Under the pieces are notes generated by a model. That model had not been told where the DNA came from and ran no database searches. It was given only the letters and a program-made list of their open reading frames with translations. A DNA stretch of 64,000 nt from Tetmemena sp. SeJ-2015 (lineage: Eukaryota > Ciliophora > Spirotrichea > Sporadotrichida > Oxytrichidae): the NCBI GenBank assembly GCA_027382625.1, contig JAJKFJ010021654.1:1-64000 (forward strand), given 5' to 3'. Positions 47,979 to 59,079 of this stretch are shown piece after piece. Position 1 is the stretch's first letter, and each line of letters begins with the position of its first letter. The position numbers and the translations under genes were made by a program.

Positions 47979-48909
47979 TCATTTATTTCTCTTGCTCCTT
48001 TGTTATGAGAAGGGTTTTTCTGCCTCCTCGTCTGGCAGCCTATCATCATCCATGTCTATGTCTTTTAATCTGTTTGCGAATTCAGTGTCAAGCCTTCTTT
48101 CCTTTATCTTCTGTTCGGCCTCTGCTCCCAAGTTCTTCTCTCTCTTCTCCTGAATATCAGAGCTTCTCTGTTTAAAAAGATATGCTTTATTTTAATTATA
48201 AGCTTTTTTTGTTTATAGGTTTCACACAGCAACTTCCAGCCTGGGGCGTCAGGGTGGTCAGGCAAGTAGTACCTCAGTCTACATCAAAATTTAAGAACAC
48301 ATAGATTGATTAATTCAAAAGAGGTGTCGAAAGCTTACAGTATTCTAGCTTCTTGCCCTGTGAGAGTCATCTCCTATCCACACTATTCAATCATGCTTCT
48401 GTAAAAATTCATCTTGCTAAAGAAGATAATTGAGTTTGAGAACACTATACACTCTTCAAACCATCAAAATAGTTACCAAGTTACATTATTCATTAATTGC
48501 TAAAGATTTAATAATATAAGAGCTGTGATGATTCTATTTAGAATACCCATGCGAGAATAGTAAAACACGAAGGCAAAGCCAGTCATCATAGCCGCTCCTT
48601 TAAAAAGCTGAGTATTTTTGTACTGCTTCTTTCTTCCAGACCCAGTTAAGATTGGCATCTCACTATAGTAAAAGCATTTAATACTTTCACACGATGCTCA
48701 AGCAATATGAAATATACCTAACATTTCTTATTTTCTTACTGGTTAACGAGTTCATAATAGATATCTCTGAACTTGAGTAGAGTATCGATGTTTTTGTGGG
48801 TCTTAGTGCCCTCATATCTCACTCTAAAGCTGCGATATACGTTATTTATCTTATCACGAGTGAAGTCTCTGACTTTACTCTTCTGCGATTTCTCCTGGTC
48901 TTGAGACAT
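47979..48909 (-). CDS. membrane protein with charged ends, minus strand
   Basis: ATG 48909-48907 begins MSQDQEKSQKSKVRDFTRDK, with KINNVYRSFRVRYEG and a helical LLKFRDIYYELVNQQ. A membrane region follows (GAAMMTGFAFVFYYSRMG then LNRIITALILLNLQQ), then MNFYRSMIEQC, RLRYYLPDHPDAPGWKLLC and a charged C-terminal tail (EKREKNLGAEAEQKIKERRL), with TGA at 47981-47979. At least three breaks (about 48665-48720, 48425-48480, 48170-48345) are introns or IESs. Family not recognised; size and layout fit an organelle or ER membrane protein. Confidence 0.6.
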
Positions 48910-49191
48910 TTAAACAAATTATAACTCTCATTATTATTGCATTAAATTAATACCTCACATTCCATAAAGCATTAATACTTATAATCCTCTTAATATACGT
49001 GGTTGATTGATAAAGTTAATCAAAATATATTTTGATAGGTTGAATTATTAATAATTGCTAAACTATTATGGACATCATCTAAAACACTTATTCAACTGGA
49101 TTCTAAAATAACTCCCTTCAGAGGAAATCCAGCCTCCCTCATTAATAATCTATAATGTTAAAATATGTTTAATGTTTAGTGTTAATCTTAG

Positions 49192-52100
49192 ATGCAGCGA
49201 AGGAACTCCCAACCATCTTAGGATTAGTAATACTTAAAGAACAAAAAGCGAGATTTGGCTTCCTAAAATGCGGCTGAGTTATTTCTCTATGAGGAGGATT
49301 TCATGGGCTTGGAAATTGAAAACTCAGATACCAAGTCTACCAAAAATATAGAGGAGGTGGCAGAATAAACCAAAGATAAATCCGGGTATATGGAACGTGG
49401 GCTTAGCATTCACCCTGTCCACTTTGAGCCTGGAACGTGGACTTATTTTTTTTCCTGTAACGTGGACAAAAAAATTCCTGTCTACTTTGAGCCTGGAACG
49501 TGGACTTACACTTTTTCTGTCTACTTTGAGCCTGGAACGTGGACTTTGAGCCTGGAACATGGACTTAATTTATTTAAAGAGAAAGGATAGAAAATTCGAA
49601 CTTATTAAGCCTGCGCTAATAATTAATTTTATAAAGAAAAGCTGTATAATTTAATTTTCCCCATTTTTCTTTTTTAAAATTTCTTAAAAATTTCTAAAAA
49701 AATTAAAAAATAAATATTTTTTTTTTAATAAGATTTTAATAGAGTTTTTTTTTTATATTTACACTTATAAGAATTTGAAAATAGTGAATATGTTTAAAGT
49801 AACTGATATGCAATATCGACTGAAGATTGAACCAAGCTTGAATTAATTGAATAATTAGAACTCAGATATGAAGAAAAAATTGAACTCAATTATCTTCAAA
49901 TGGAAAAGTTGAGTAAAAGATCGACGTTGAAAAGGTGTAGATCTTTATTTAATAACTTTAATTTCATTTTTAGCAATTAATGTATGAGCTCAAGAAGGCT
50001 CTCTATCTTGTTTTTTAAGATATTTTTTAGTAAATTTTTAGTGATAATTATTCAAGAGATTATGGTAAATAATGCCTAAATATTTCCTTTTATAAATAGA
50101 GATCGATTAATTTTTGAAAGAAAGGTGACAGTAAATTAACCCCTATCGATGATTAAGGTGACTGGAGACTTAGATTAAGCAATTAATGAGTAACATGCAG
50201 GACATAAATAAGTCAGATCCCAACAGGTGTAACCACTCCCTGTAAACACGTATCAGCCATGACGTAAGTTAATTAGTCATCACGCGCCACTCTCATTTCA
50301 ACACAAGAGAGAATCCCCTGTAGAAGTTTACATCTACATTCACCATCAGCTCTCACACTCAGCACATCTGAATCTGCCGGCCTCACCTCGGCGCAGAAAA
50401 TCCTCAGATTAGGCGTTGGTTAGACAAGGCATTAGGAAAAACTCAACATTCATATCAAATCGATTAGACAAGTATGATTTTTTGGTGAAAAAGATAAACC
50501 CTTTATGAACATTAGTACTGCATTTCCAGTGGTCAGGCATCAAATGCATACCATCACAGGCTGCTTCGAGAATACCCTGAACTACTCGAAACCAATCCAC
50601 CGAGTTTCATTAAAGGGTCTGTTTAGTAACCCTTACTACTTTATAGGGTCACATAACTCCTTCACTGTAAGGTCACTAATCTTTGGGAAAATGGCTACTG
50701 CATGGGACGTTATAAAGTTCTCGCACGGGTTTAGGGTTTGCCACAAACAAGGACCCCTTTCTTAAACATGCTTCACCACTTCAACAAAATTTTTAAACTA
50801 GAATGCCTTGTTGCCGTAAACTCAAAACACAAAGAATTGAATAATGGCTATCAATCTCATGTTCCCGGCAAGCCTATTTTTATGTCACACTACGGGTCTT
50901 AATTTTAAAAATTTTTAATTAAAAAGTTTCAGCTGAAATTAATTTTTGTGACTTGTTCTACAGCTTCAATTGCAACTACTACTACTACGACCTAATTTCC
51001 CAATAACAATTCAGACAGTTATATCTAAGAGTAAGACTTCTTCCATCCGATTATTCTATTAGGGCAATGGTATTCGATATTCTAGTATAAGATTTATATT
51101 AGGTAAATAAGGTAAAAAAAAAAGCTGAATGCTGACACATATTGAACTGCTAATATAAGCACTCTAGAAAATTATTTAGCTACCACATCAAGAAAGCATA
51201 TTATAAAATATGCTTACTTGATGTTGTATAAATCTAACGACCAATTAACTTAGAGGAATTAAGTTATATCTTCACCTCATTTAATATGCTGCGCGAAATT
51301 TGCCATATAACTCAATAGCAAATACGAAATTATTATAATTGCTAGTTTGAAATTCGAAAAGAAAATCTTTTAATTAATTGATTTACTAAAAAAATGATAG
51401 ATAACCTTTTTATAAGAAATTTAATTTTGCTAGCCATAATTATATACCAAATAATCCAATTAATTGACTGTTCATTATGAAAATGTTTTGTGAATAAATT
51501 ATGGTCTAGAGGCAAAAATTTTTCACAAAAGTTGAATTTTCTTTTTCTTAATAATAAAATCCAAATTTTTCCCGGCTAAAGTCCAATTTTCCCGGCCAAA
51601 GTACGAGGTAAAATCCACTTCAGGGTAAAAATAGACAGGGAAAAAATAAATCCACGTTCCAGGCTCAAAGTGAAGAAAAAAATGTCCCCGTTCCAGGCTC
51701 AAAGTGACAGGGGAAATTTTTTTTTTTTACTTCCTAAAGTGCAGAGGAAAAAAAATAAGTCCACGTTCCAGGCTCAAAGTCCACGGACCATATACCCGAT
51801 AAATCCATTGTCAAGAAATTCATGGATTCAGCCATAAAAAATCCTAAAATATATCGTATGATCACTCAAGAAGCAAGATAGAAAAAGAAATAAAACAATA
51901 TAAAATGGGATTTATGCTTTAAAAATATAGAGAGGGTTCATGGATGAGTTGAATGATGGCACAGGTACTAACGTCCCACTCCTTAAAAAGAACATAGCCT
52001 ACTATGAAAAACGAATTCGCCCATATTAATCCATCCAAACTACTTTAGAGAGGAAGGACAGCAGCCTCAAGAGGACTCAAGATTTTGTGAATGAGGAGTC

Positions 52101-53166
52101 CCTAAAAGAATTCACCAAGAATTAAAAGATAGGCTGGTACATGCAACGATTCTACTATATTGCTTATGAATAATATATTTCTGATGTATTTTTAATTCGT
52201 GTAGATTGAGGAGGAAGAGAATATCCAGAGGTAGGTTATGATAAAGGAGCAAGAGCAGAAGAGGAAGTTCTATCTTGAACAAATTAAGTTATAAAATGAA
52301 AGAAAAGAAAAGATCAGGCTCCTCAAGAAAATGGGATAACCTATTCCTAACGTAAAAAAATGTTCCACCTTATTTTCTTCTTTAAAGTTAACGAATTAGA
52401 ATCCATAGAGATGAATTATAATGCAAATACTCTATTTGATTAGTCTAGAAATATGACACTAGAGAGTCTTTCAAAAGGAAACTCGATTCAAAACTTAGAT
52501 GACAAGTCCATGTAGTCGCTCAAATTCTCAAAGAAAAACATGAACGTATTTCAGGAGCACTCTTCAACTGTCAAGATTTAAAATTAAAACAGAAACTTTT
52601 TCCTTAATCAACTTAAGTCTAACTAGATTTAGAACATGATTTACCTTATTTTCCTCTTTTAGATTAATGGAGGGAGGACAATTTTTTCTTCAGCTCAAAT
52701 TGTAGAGGAGGATAATTCCTATGGCCAAATTCAAAACTAAACCCTTAATCCTGATTAAGACAACTACAATAGACTTTTAGCTAGCAGGAACTAGAATCAA
52801 TTCATGAGGAATAGATTGATAAAGCAGAGCACAGAGGGCTCAAGAGGGAAGATGGAAAAGTAGCTTTCCAGGTCTTTCAATTACAATAATGGTGGTGGAA
52901 GATAGTATAGTTCCTAGAGCATAGACTTGGGCAGAAATAATGACAAGCCTTTATAAAACAAATGATTGGTGTATAAATATTTTGAATATTTTAGACTATT
53001 AAAGCCTGACAAATTCAATATGAATCATGAGCATCCAGCTGCTGGGCCATACAAAATAGATATAGAAGCTATCAAAAGGAAAGTCTTAGGTATAAAAGGG
53101 AAAGATTCAAAAAAGCAGAGTCATGGAATGACAAGTGGCATCAGGGACAGGTCACATCAGTTATGA
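49192..53166 (+). CDS. unidentified protein interrupted by a 2.4-kb TIR element and further IESs
   Basis: Coding starts at ATG 49192 (MQRRNSQPSQDQQYLKNKK), stops making sense at 49383, and resumes at 51807. Loss of the element plus one GATAAATCC gives EEVAEQTKDKS-IVKKFMDSA with no frame change. Further IESs: GGAT (51908-51941), an insert near 52145-52205, TAACG (about 52345-52390) and ACAAAT (52958-53008). The product has charged helices (RQVMIKEQEQKRKFYLEQI), a Ser/Asn/Gln-rich tail and the final stretch PYKIDIEAIKRKVLGIKGKD; TGA is at 53164-53166. No known domain. Confidence 0.75.
49425..49562 (+). repeat. left subterminal array of CTTTGAGCCTGGAACGTGG units
   Basis: Full or partial units start near 49421, 49485, 49522 and 49543, all in the + orientation, the last with ACATGG in place of ACGTGG. 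Spacing is irregular (about 21-64 bp). T-rich spacers such as TTATTTTTTTTCCTG separate them. Confidence 0.8.
51185..51224. repeat. near-perfect hairpin inside the element
   Basis: Arms ACATCAAGAAAGCATATT (51185-51202) and AATATGCTTACTTGATGT (51207-51224) pair over 18 bp with one mismatch around a 4-nt loop. Confidence 0.75.
51645..51786 (-). repeat. right subterminal array, inverted orientation
   Basis: The reverse complement of the left unit recurs at about 51650-51671, 51687-51707 (with CCCCGTTCC) and 51761-51783, separated by A-rich spacers and a degraded unit near 51715-51740. Together with the left array it makes an interrupted long inverted repeat. Confidence 0.8.
51908..51941. other. 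IES, pointer GGAT
   Basis: GGAT at 51908-51911 and 51942-51945. Loss of 34 nt joins KQNNIKWD to ELNDGTGTNVPLL in frame; without it the frame meets TGA. Confidence 0.8.
52958..53008. other. IES, pointer ACAAAT
   Basis: Repeat at 52958-52963 and 53009-53014. The 51-nt insert carries an in-frame TGA. Excision joins NDKPLQNK to FNMNHEHPAAG. Confidence 0.8.
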
Positions 53167-53292
53167 TCTTATTTTAGTGGGTGATATAAAGCCTATTAAA
53201 TATATACCCTAGCGGGGTGTTTAATTCTGCTAATAATCTAATCTAATTAAAAAAGTAGAGTTAGATTATTGACAGCGCTCATTTAAAGGTAA

Positions 53293-56196
53293 ATGAGTCA
53301 CAGGTTTCCTATTCCATATCTGAGTTGTCGTTTGCTGACAAATAAAAGTTTGGGTACAACCATCTAGATCCAAAGTCCAAGGCCAAGAAAGCTCGAGCTA
53401 ATAATCCTATTGCAGGAATTTTTGGCTCCCCTACTTATGTTGACATAGACTAATATAGCCTACTAATTTATTGAGTGTTATAATATTCGAAGGAGCAAGA
53501 ACAGAGCAACAGACTTTTGAAGAAAGAGTAGTTTGACTTTAAAAAGCACAAATCCAAAGGACTAGCTGATGGCTCTAAGCTTGGGCGATATCAATCTCAT
53601 GATAAGAAAAGCCTCAATAAATAGCAACTTCCAGCTATTGACAATGCCTATAAAAATCTTTAACTTGTGTGTGCCTTATTATAATCAGGTGTCCTTCGGT
53701 TCTAATATAGAGATAGAAGAGAACCCAACTGAATCAGAGAGAAATCTTCAAAGAATAAGGCAGCTCAATCTACAAGTATTAAAGGTTCAAGATCCAACTT
53801 CAAGTCCCTAAAAGTTAAGCTAAAAAAGAGGCTCACCATCACCGCAAATCTAAATTAACCAGTAGGGTGCATAGCCCATAAATCACACCCTCGGGCATTA
53901 AATATCCTAGACTTTACAGAAAAGAAATTCAATAATACAGAGCTTCACACTATGATAAGAACAATGAGAAGATAAAGCACATATTTAGAGTATTATCGGA
54001 TCCACAAACAAAGCAGTTTAGCAAGAAAAATTTCAAGCATTAAATGATTAAGGAGTTCTCATCCTTTGGAGAGGTAGTGTACAAGCGCATGAAGAAGATA
54101 GGCTCTAGAATATTTACGATCACTGACTATAACTCTTATTTAGAGATAGTTGAGAGGCACATTAACAACCCTCCAGAGTTCTTTCTAAGAGTCTTCTTCA
54201 ATATACTTCAAATTTTATAATTGATTCTATCTATAGTTTATTATTACTTGACTTTAACCAAGATTATTTGATAATTTTATAAAGATGGGCGTCTGTGCGA
54301 AAAAGACTTGTTCATCGCCTTCTAGCATTTGAAGAGTGAACATCTAATGGATGTTTTGACTGAGGATTTGCAACTGATCGTGAAATAGTTATCTGCAAAA
54401 AGAAAGTAAACGGGAAACAAGACTCATCTATAAAATTATCATATTTATAACAAATTTTGCTTATAAAATTTGACTCAGCGAGGTTGAATGTGAACTTGAT
54501 AAAGTTCTATTCTAACTTAGCTAAGGATCTTAAGAAATCTTTCAAGCGAGAAGACCAAGTAGAATAAGCAAAGTAGTTCTTCAAACTTATTGTAGATAGG
54601 AAAGACTAAAAGGAGAAGAGACTTAAGGAATAAGAGTAGAATCATCTCGAGGGAAACTATTTATTGAAAGCCCTTCATTTAACTGGATCTATATTTTGAA
54701 TTGATTAGGCATATAACCTAGATAGAGGGAATGAATTTGATGAGGAAGAAGAGTCTATGAAGTTCTATGAATCTCTAAATTAGCACTTCTCTCAAAACCC
54801 CATGGACAGAGCAGTCTATGACCAGGACAATTATCTACTCTTTTATAATTTTACAAAGTTTATGAGGAATATAAGCTCGCTTGCAAGTTAACCTCTAAAG
54901 ATCTAGGTGTGGAAAATTTCATGACTTATTTGATGGATAAGGTCGACTAACAGAGAGAGTTCCTCACCTTCGAAGAATTTCAACACAGCATAGAGTTCAG
55001 TACTTATGGACTACCAAAGTTCATAGTAGCTCTAATGACCATGCTATGTGGTCAACCATATGACAAGCTGCTTTTGAAAAAGATTCAGCAATAAAAACTG
55101 CTGAAAGGGGAGAACTAAAAAGGGCCTTAGAATCAAAGAGGTATCAGAAGAGGAGCTGTGCTCCAAATTCAAGAGCATTCTATTGCATAAATAGCTAGCA
55201 TACTTAATTTCTAGTTTAACTGAAGGATTTGCAGAGGAAGAAAAAGACCTTCTGGTTTTAAAGGTGAGAATGAAGAACGATAACTTTGAGAAATTTGAGT
55301 TGCTTTTTCGGTAGTTGTGTAAAGATCCTGAGACTCCTTTTGACTATGATCTTCGAATGAGCCACAAGTCAATTAAGAATGGCATGAAGAGACTCTATGG
55401 AGGGTAAAATAACGACCACCTTGCTACTCTCATATTCAACTACTTCAGTCGAGGATATGTTTTATTTTTTAAGGCATGAAGAACTACCTAGTCAAATTCT
55501 CGCAATTCATGTACAGCTTCGTCTTTGAATTAGACTTATATCTCTTGTATGTTATTCTTATTATTTTGACTTAGATCAGGCAAGGCTTACTCACATGGTG
55601 TTTAAACTACTAGATGACGATAAAGATGACAGGTTGAGCATCATAGATCTGCTGCGAGCATATGTGAACCTGCCTAAGTATTGCAAGTTTAGTGAGGAAC
55701 TCAGGAGGATCTTGCGATTCTATCTTGAGAATAGTGTCTAATTGAATTTATTTCTTTGTCAAGCCACCACTGAAATTTAGAAGAGAGATTGACTACAACT
55801 ACCACCTTTTCAAGACTCTCATCCCTCAATCTTGCCTCGCTTTGGAACTTAGAGACAGGTTCTTTGATTCATAAATGTGCATATATGTGCATATCTTGTA
55901 TATGTGCTCGTGCTAAAATATTTTAGGATTACTTACTTTGATAGGGTGAATAGAATGGAGTGCGGAGAAAAGAACATGGACGATATGGATGAGTTCTTGG
56001 ATTTCAAGTATGAAGCGTACCAAATTCAGTATTCTTCGACATGAGAGAAAAGAGAGGAGAGATAGAGGGTGATGAAAGCCAGAAGGAGGATTATATAGAT
56101 GACTCAGAGATCAGGAAATACTATAAGCTGTTCGGAGAGAGAATGAACAAAGAAAATATAGAGGAGATGTGCAAAGCTTTTATTGGCTAGCAGTGA
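53293..56196 (+). CDS. large EF-hand family protein
   Basis: Coding from about 53293 to TGA 56194-56196, about 850-900 residues after excisions. The basic N-terminus (LDPKSKAKKARANNPIAGIF) is followed by KLGRYQSHDKKSLNK. Helical segments come next: FRVLSDPQTKQFSKKNFKHQ, EEFQHSIEFSTYGLPKFIVA, LTEGFAEEEKDLLVLKVRMK. A clear EF-hand loop follows (VFKLLDDDKDDRLSIIDLLR; D-x-D-x-D-D), then a C-terminal acidic tail (EIRKYYKLFGERMNKENIEE). Ca2+ binding is likely; a calcium-regulated cytoskeletal or signalling role is inferred. Breaks near 53475, 54220-54290, 54410-54480, 54690-54720, 55470, 55550 and 55860-55930 are probable IESs or introns. The start residue is uncertain. Confidence 0.6.
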
Positions 56197-56336
56197 GATA
56201 TAATAAGTTTTTAACCAAACTATATTTCATTTTTGGAGTTACAAATTGTAATATAGAAAGTGAAAATAAGCTCTTAGTGTGAATTTGGAGTTTTCGTAGA
56301 TAGATTTAATTCATTCAGGTTTTATAATTTATTGCA

Positions 56337-58786
56337 ATGAATGGGAACTTAAATTTAAAATTGACTTTTATTAATTTCTATATTTAACTTCTATCAAAAC
56401 AATTCTCAGAGTAAGTTTGGGATCAGGAAATTGTTGAAATATCTCTCAGATTTATAATCTCTCGACTGTAGTGGATGAGATACAGCCTCCCTCCTATCAA
56501 GAATACTAAAGAGCGATGTTAAAGTGGAAGAATGGAAACCAATTATTTTAATTGCTTTAATTCGGAGGTCTCTCTTAGAATTCGCATCTGCCCACTATAA
56601 GAAAATCAGAGGCAAACAGAAAAACTTTGCTTGATTATCCTGACGACTTAAATCTATCTATGTAAGTAGAGGATCACCACTTCCCTTTCTTTCTGACTTT
56701 ACATCGAACTCCTCTCCTCATCTTTGTCCCCTTATCTTAATTTAAACAGGAAGAAAAAGCTGGTCCAGCCAAGTTTGTAGTCGAGCCAGTGAGGAAACCA
56801 CTCGCCTATAATTCTCGTAACGACCCTTTTCTCAAAAAGTTCTTTTCCAAAAACAAAGCCAGGCTTTCAAGAAAGTAAGCTAAAATTGACATTTTTATAT
56901 ATTTCGTAGAATGGAGATTTTTATAGCGCGAAATATGGCACCAGAGAATAGGATATGCCTGACAAAGAATGATCAATTCAAAGTACAGGTTTCAGCAGTA
57001 CCAAGATGATTATAGTCAATGAATTATTATATTTGATTATCAGGACGACCAAGGCCATCCTTTCAATCAAATGAGTTACTAATCCGACAACTATCCACTC
57101 TCTTATACAATAATTCATTCTTCAGAATTTATCCTTAGTAGCACGTAAGCAGACAGCAATTCCAAAATGGGAGAAACTTAAACAACATCCGAATAAACCA
57201 GCAGGATGTAAACTATAACAGATACTTTGACAGAAGGCATATATCAAATCAGAAAATAAACAAAAGCTTTGCAAATCAAAGGAATAGCTAAATGCACATG
57301 GGATATGATGAGGAGGAAGATTTAGAAACTGGTGGTCAAATTTAGACTTTAATCAAAGATGCGAGAAGAGATTACATAGATGCATGGTAAAAAATATATA
57401 GTTTTTTAGTTTCATTTTATGCATTGAAGGCGCAGGTGTATAACAACCAATAAATGTAAATGAGAAATATCTAGAACTAACCCAATATGTAGCAGCAAAG
57501 TCGTAATATGGCTGCAAGATTGAGGCCAAACTAAGAAATGAGACAAGCTCCCTCTAATAGAGGTTAATTTGCAAGCAGATAGCCCTACATTAATTAGTAA
57601 ACAATAAACTACTAGGATCCTTTCTCTCAAAATAACTCATTTGATCTTAGCTAATCCCATCAAGTTTATTAATTTTAAGTAATGAGACCACAGAGTCTGC
57701 TTAGCTAGTATCCATAGAGTATGCAAGAAAATTAGCAACACCTAAATTTCTTAAATAGCTAGATGAATATGCTAGACTAAGTTTATGATGATTAGCAAAG
57801 CTTCAATAGATATGATCAGCAGCAGTAGTAGCAGTTTGTAGATTACTAGAATCTTGAATTTCTTTTATGAAAAAATAATTTATCCTAGGTCCATGTCGCA
57901 AATGGCAAATCAGGGTAACTAGTCTAGACTAAGCTCTCAGAGTAATTTAATAAGGTCAAAGTTGAATCCTACTAACCTAATAACTAAGCAATAAAGCAAA
58001 CGCAATATCATGAACTTTTATTTTGCAACTTAAAATACATTTTTAAACACTACTGGGCAGGGCTAGCACTTTAATCAATCAGGAATCCTGGGATGAGTCG
58101 TATCCCTAGTGTAGATTCCTTTTTCAACTATGGATTAAATGGTGGTAATCACTTCTAAGGTTAAAATTTGAACGACTCCATCGATTTGTTTGATGATAAC
58201 ACAGGGCCTCTTATGTACAACGAGCCTCCTGTCTTTCAAGAGTAAGATCCCTTGCTTAGACCAATCTCGAAGCAAGATCTATTCGACACTTTCAAAAGCT
58301 TCCAGCAATAATTCTTATGACGTTTTTTTTAAATACCTCAGTTAGAATCAGAATCCTCAATTGCAATAAATCCCAGTGGCAGTACCCATATACTTTCCGA
58401 CACCTAGTCAAGCTCCCCCTCTGTAACCGTAACAAAACCATCACAACATTAGTCAGATGCATAAGAGTAATTCGAGGTAAAGTATTTCCGTACCTCCTCG
58501 GTTCTCTAAGAATCATTCCAACCAGAGTCTACTGGGAAGATAAGATGAAAGAATGCCAAGAGCCTTAAAAGGAGAGAATACGAGATCAAGGTCTAACTTA
58601 AGATAAAATGTGGGAGGTTACTAACCTTCCTAGGAGTGGTAAATGAAAGCGAGCAGATATTTAAATATGCCTAGTTCACAAGGAGATTTCACAGCCAATT
58701 TTGGGTATGAAGGAACTGTGGGCACTGGGGATGAGACCAACTTCTCAGACAACTAGTATGATCAAACTGAATTTCAAATATAATGA
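56337..58786 (+). CDS. Gln/Asn-rich (prion-like) protein
   Basis: Tentative start ATG 56337; convincing coding from about 56455 (NLSTVVDEIQPPSYQEYQRA) to TGA 58784-58786. An early basic part (KKFFSKNKARLSRK) is followed by long Gln/Asn-rich, RNA-granule-like sequence (NNIRINQQDVNYNRYFDRRH, NQQMQMRNIQNQPNMQQQS) and a Pro/Gln-rich segment (VAVPIYFPTPSQAPPLQPQQ). The tail is acidic (DETNFSDNQYDQTEFQIQ). An intron GTAAGT..ACAG lies at about 56662-56750. Other breaks near 56890, 57395, 57870-57890, 58020 and 58320 are unresolved. No fold recognised. Confidence 0.6.
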
Positions 58787-59079
58787 TGATTTCACTATGT
58801 CTCATAAATTATTTCATTAGAGAAATAGAAGTATGGGAGTGGGTCCCATACTTGATGCCTAGAGATACCTAAAACGGGTAACAGTTACATTCAGAGGCCT
58901 AATTAAAGAGAAATATTGGGGTTGAAGCATCCCCTCGTAACTTAAAAGATATTTATAAAGCTAATTTATACCTCATCAAATAAATGTTTAACACTTATTC
59001 ACTATTTAAATGTAAGTTAAAGAAAACTAACGAACTAAATTTAAAATGAAATAAATAATTTAAACTCCAAGGCATTTCA

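Larger units (their letters stand above)
49384..51797. mobile_element. 2.4-kb terminal-inverted-repeat element flanked by 9-bp GATAAATCC, behaving as an IES
   Basis: The outer ends are GGGTATATGG and CCATATACCC (inverted). Identity continues patchily inward: left ..AACGTGG.. against right ..TCCGTGG.., and ACGTGGACTTATTTTTTTTC occurs in both arms in opposite orientation. GATAAATCC directly flanks the element (49375-49383, 51798-51806). Subterminal arrays of ACTTTGAGCCTGGAACGTGG fill about 180 bp of each arm. The middle is AT-rich except for a GC-richer block at 50200-50900. Reading frames exist there (for example minus-strand ACDGMHLMPDHWKCSTNVH), but I recognise no transposase. A 9-bp duplication and long TIRs resemble Mutator-type elements; non-autonomous status is inferred. 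Confidence 0.85.

Noticed and set aside
49384..51797. Telomere-bearing (TBE) transposon of Oxytricha type.
   Set aside because: No C4A4/G4T4 repeats at the ends and no recognisable TBE genes; size and 9-bp repeat also differ.
49384..51797. CRISPR array based on repeated 20-bp units.
   Set aside because: Eukaryotic context, irregular spacing, opposite orientation at the two ends, and poly-T/A spacers; these are transposon subterminal repeats.
56547..56562. TTTAATT repeat 9 nt apart as a minimal IES.
   Set aside because: Length is a multiple of three, there is no TGA inside, and both forms read as plausible Gln/Leu codons, so nothing forces excision.
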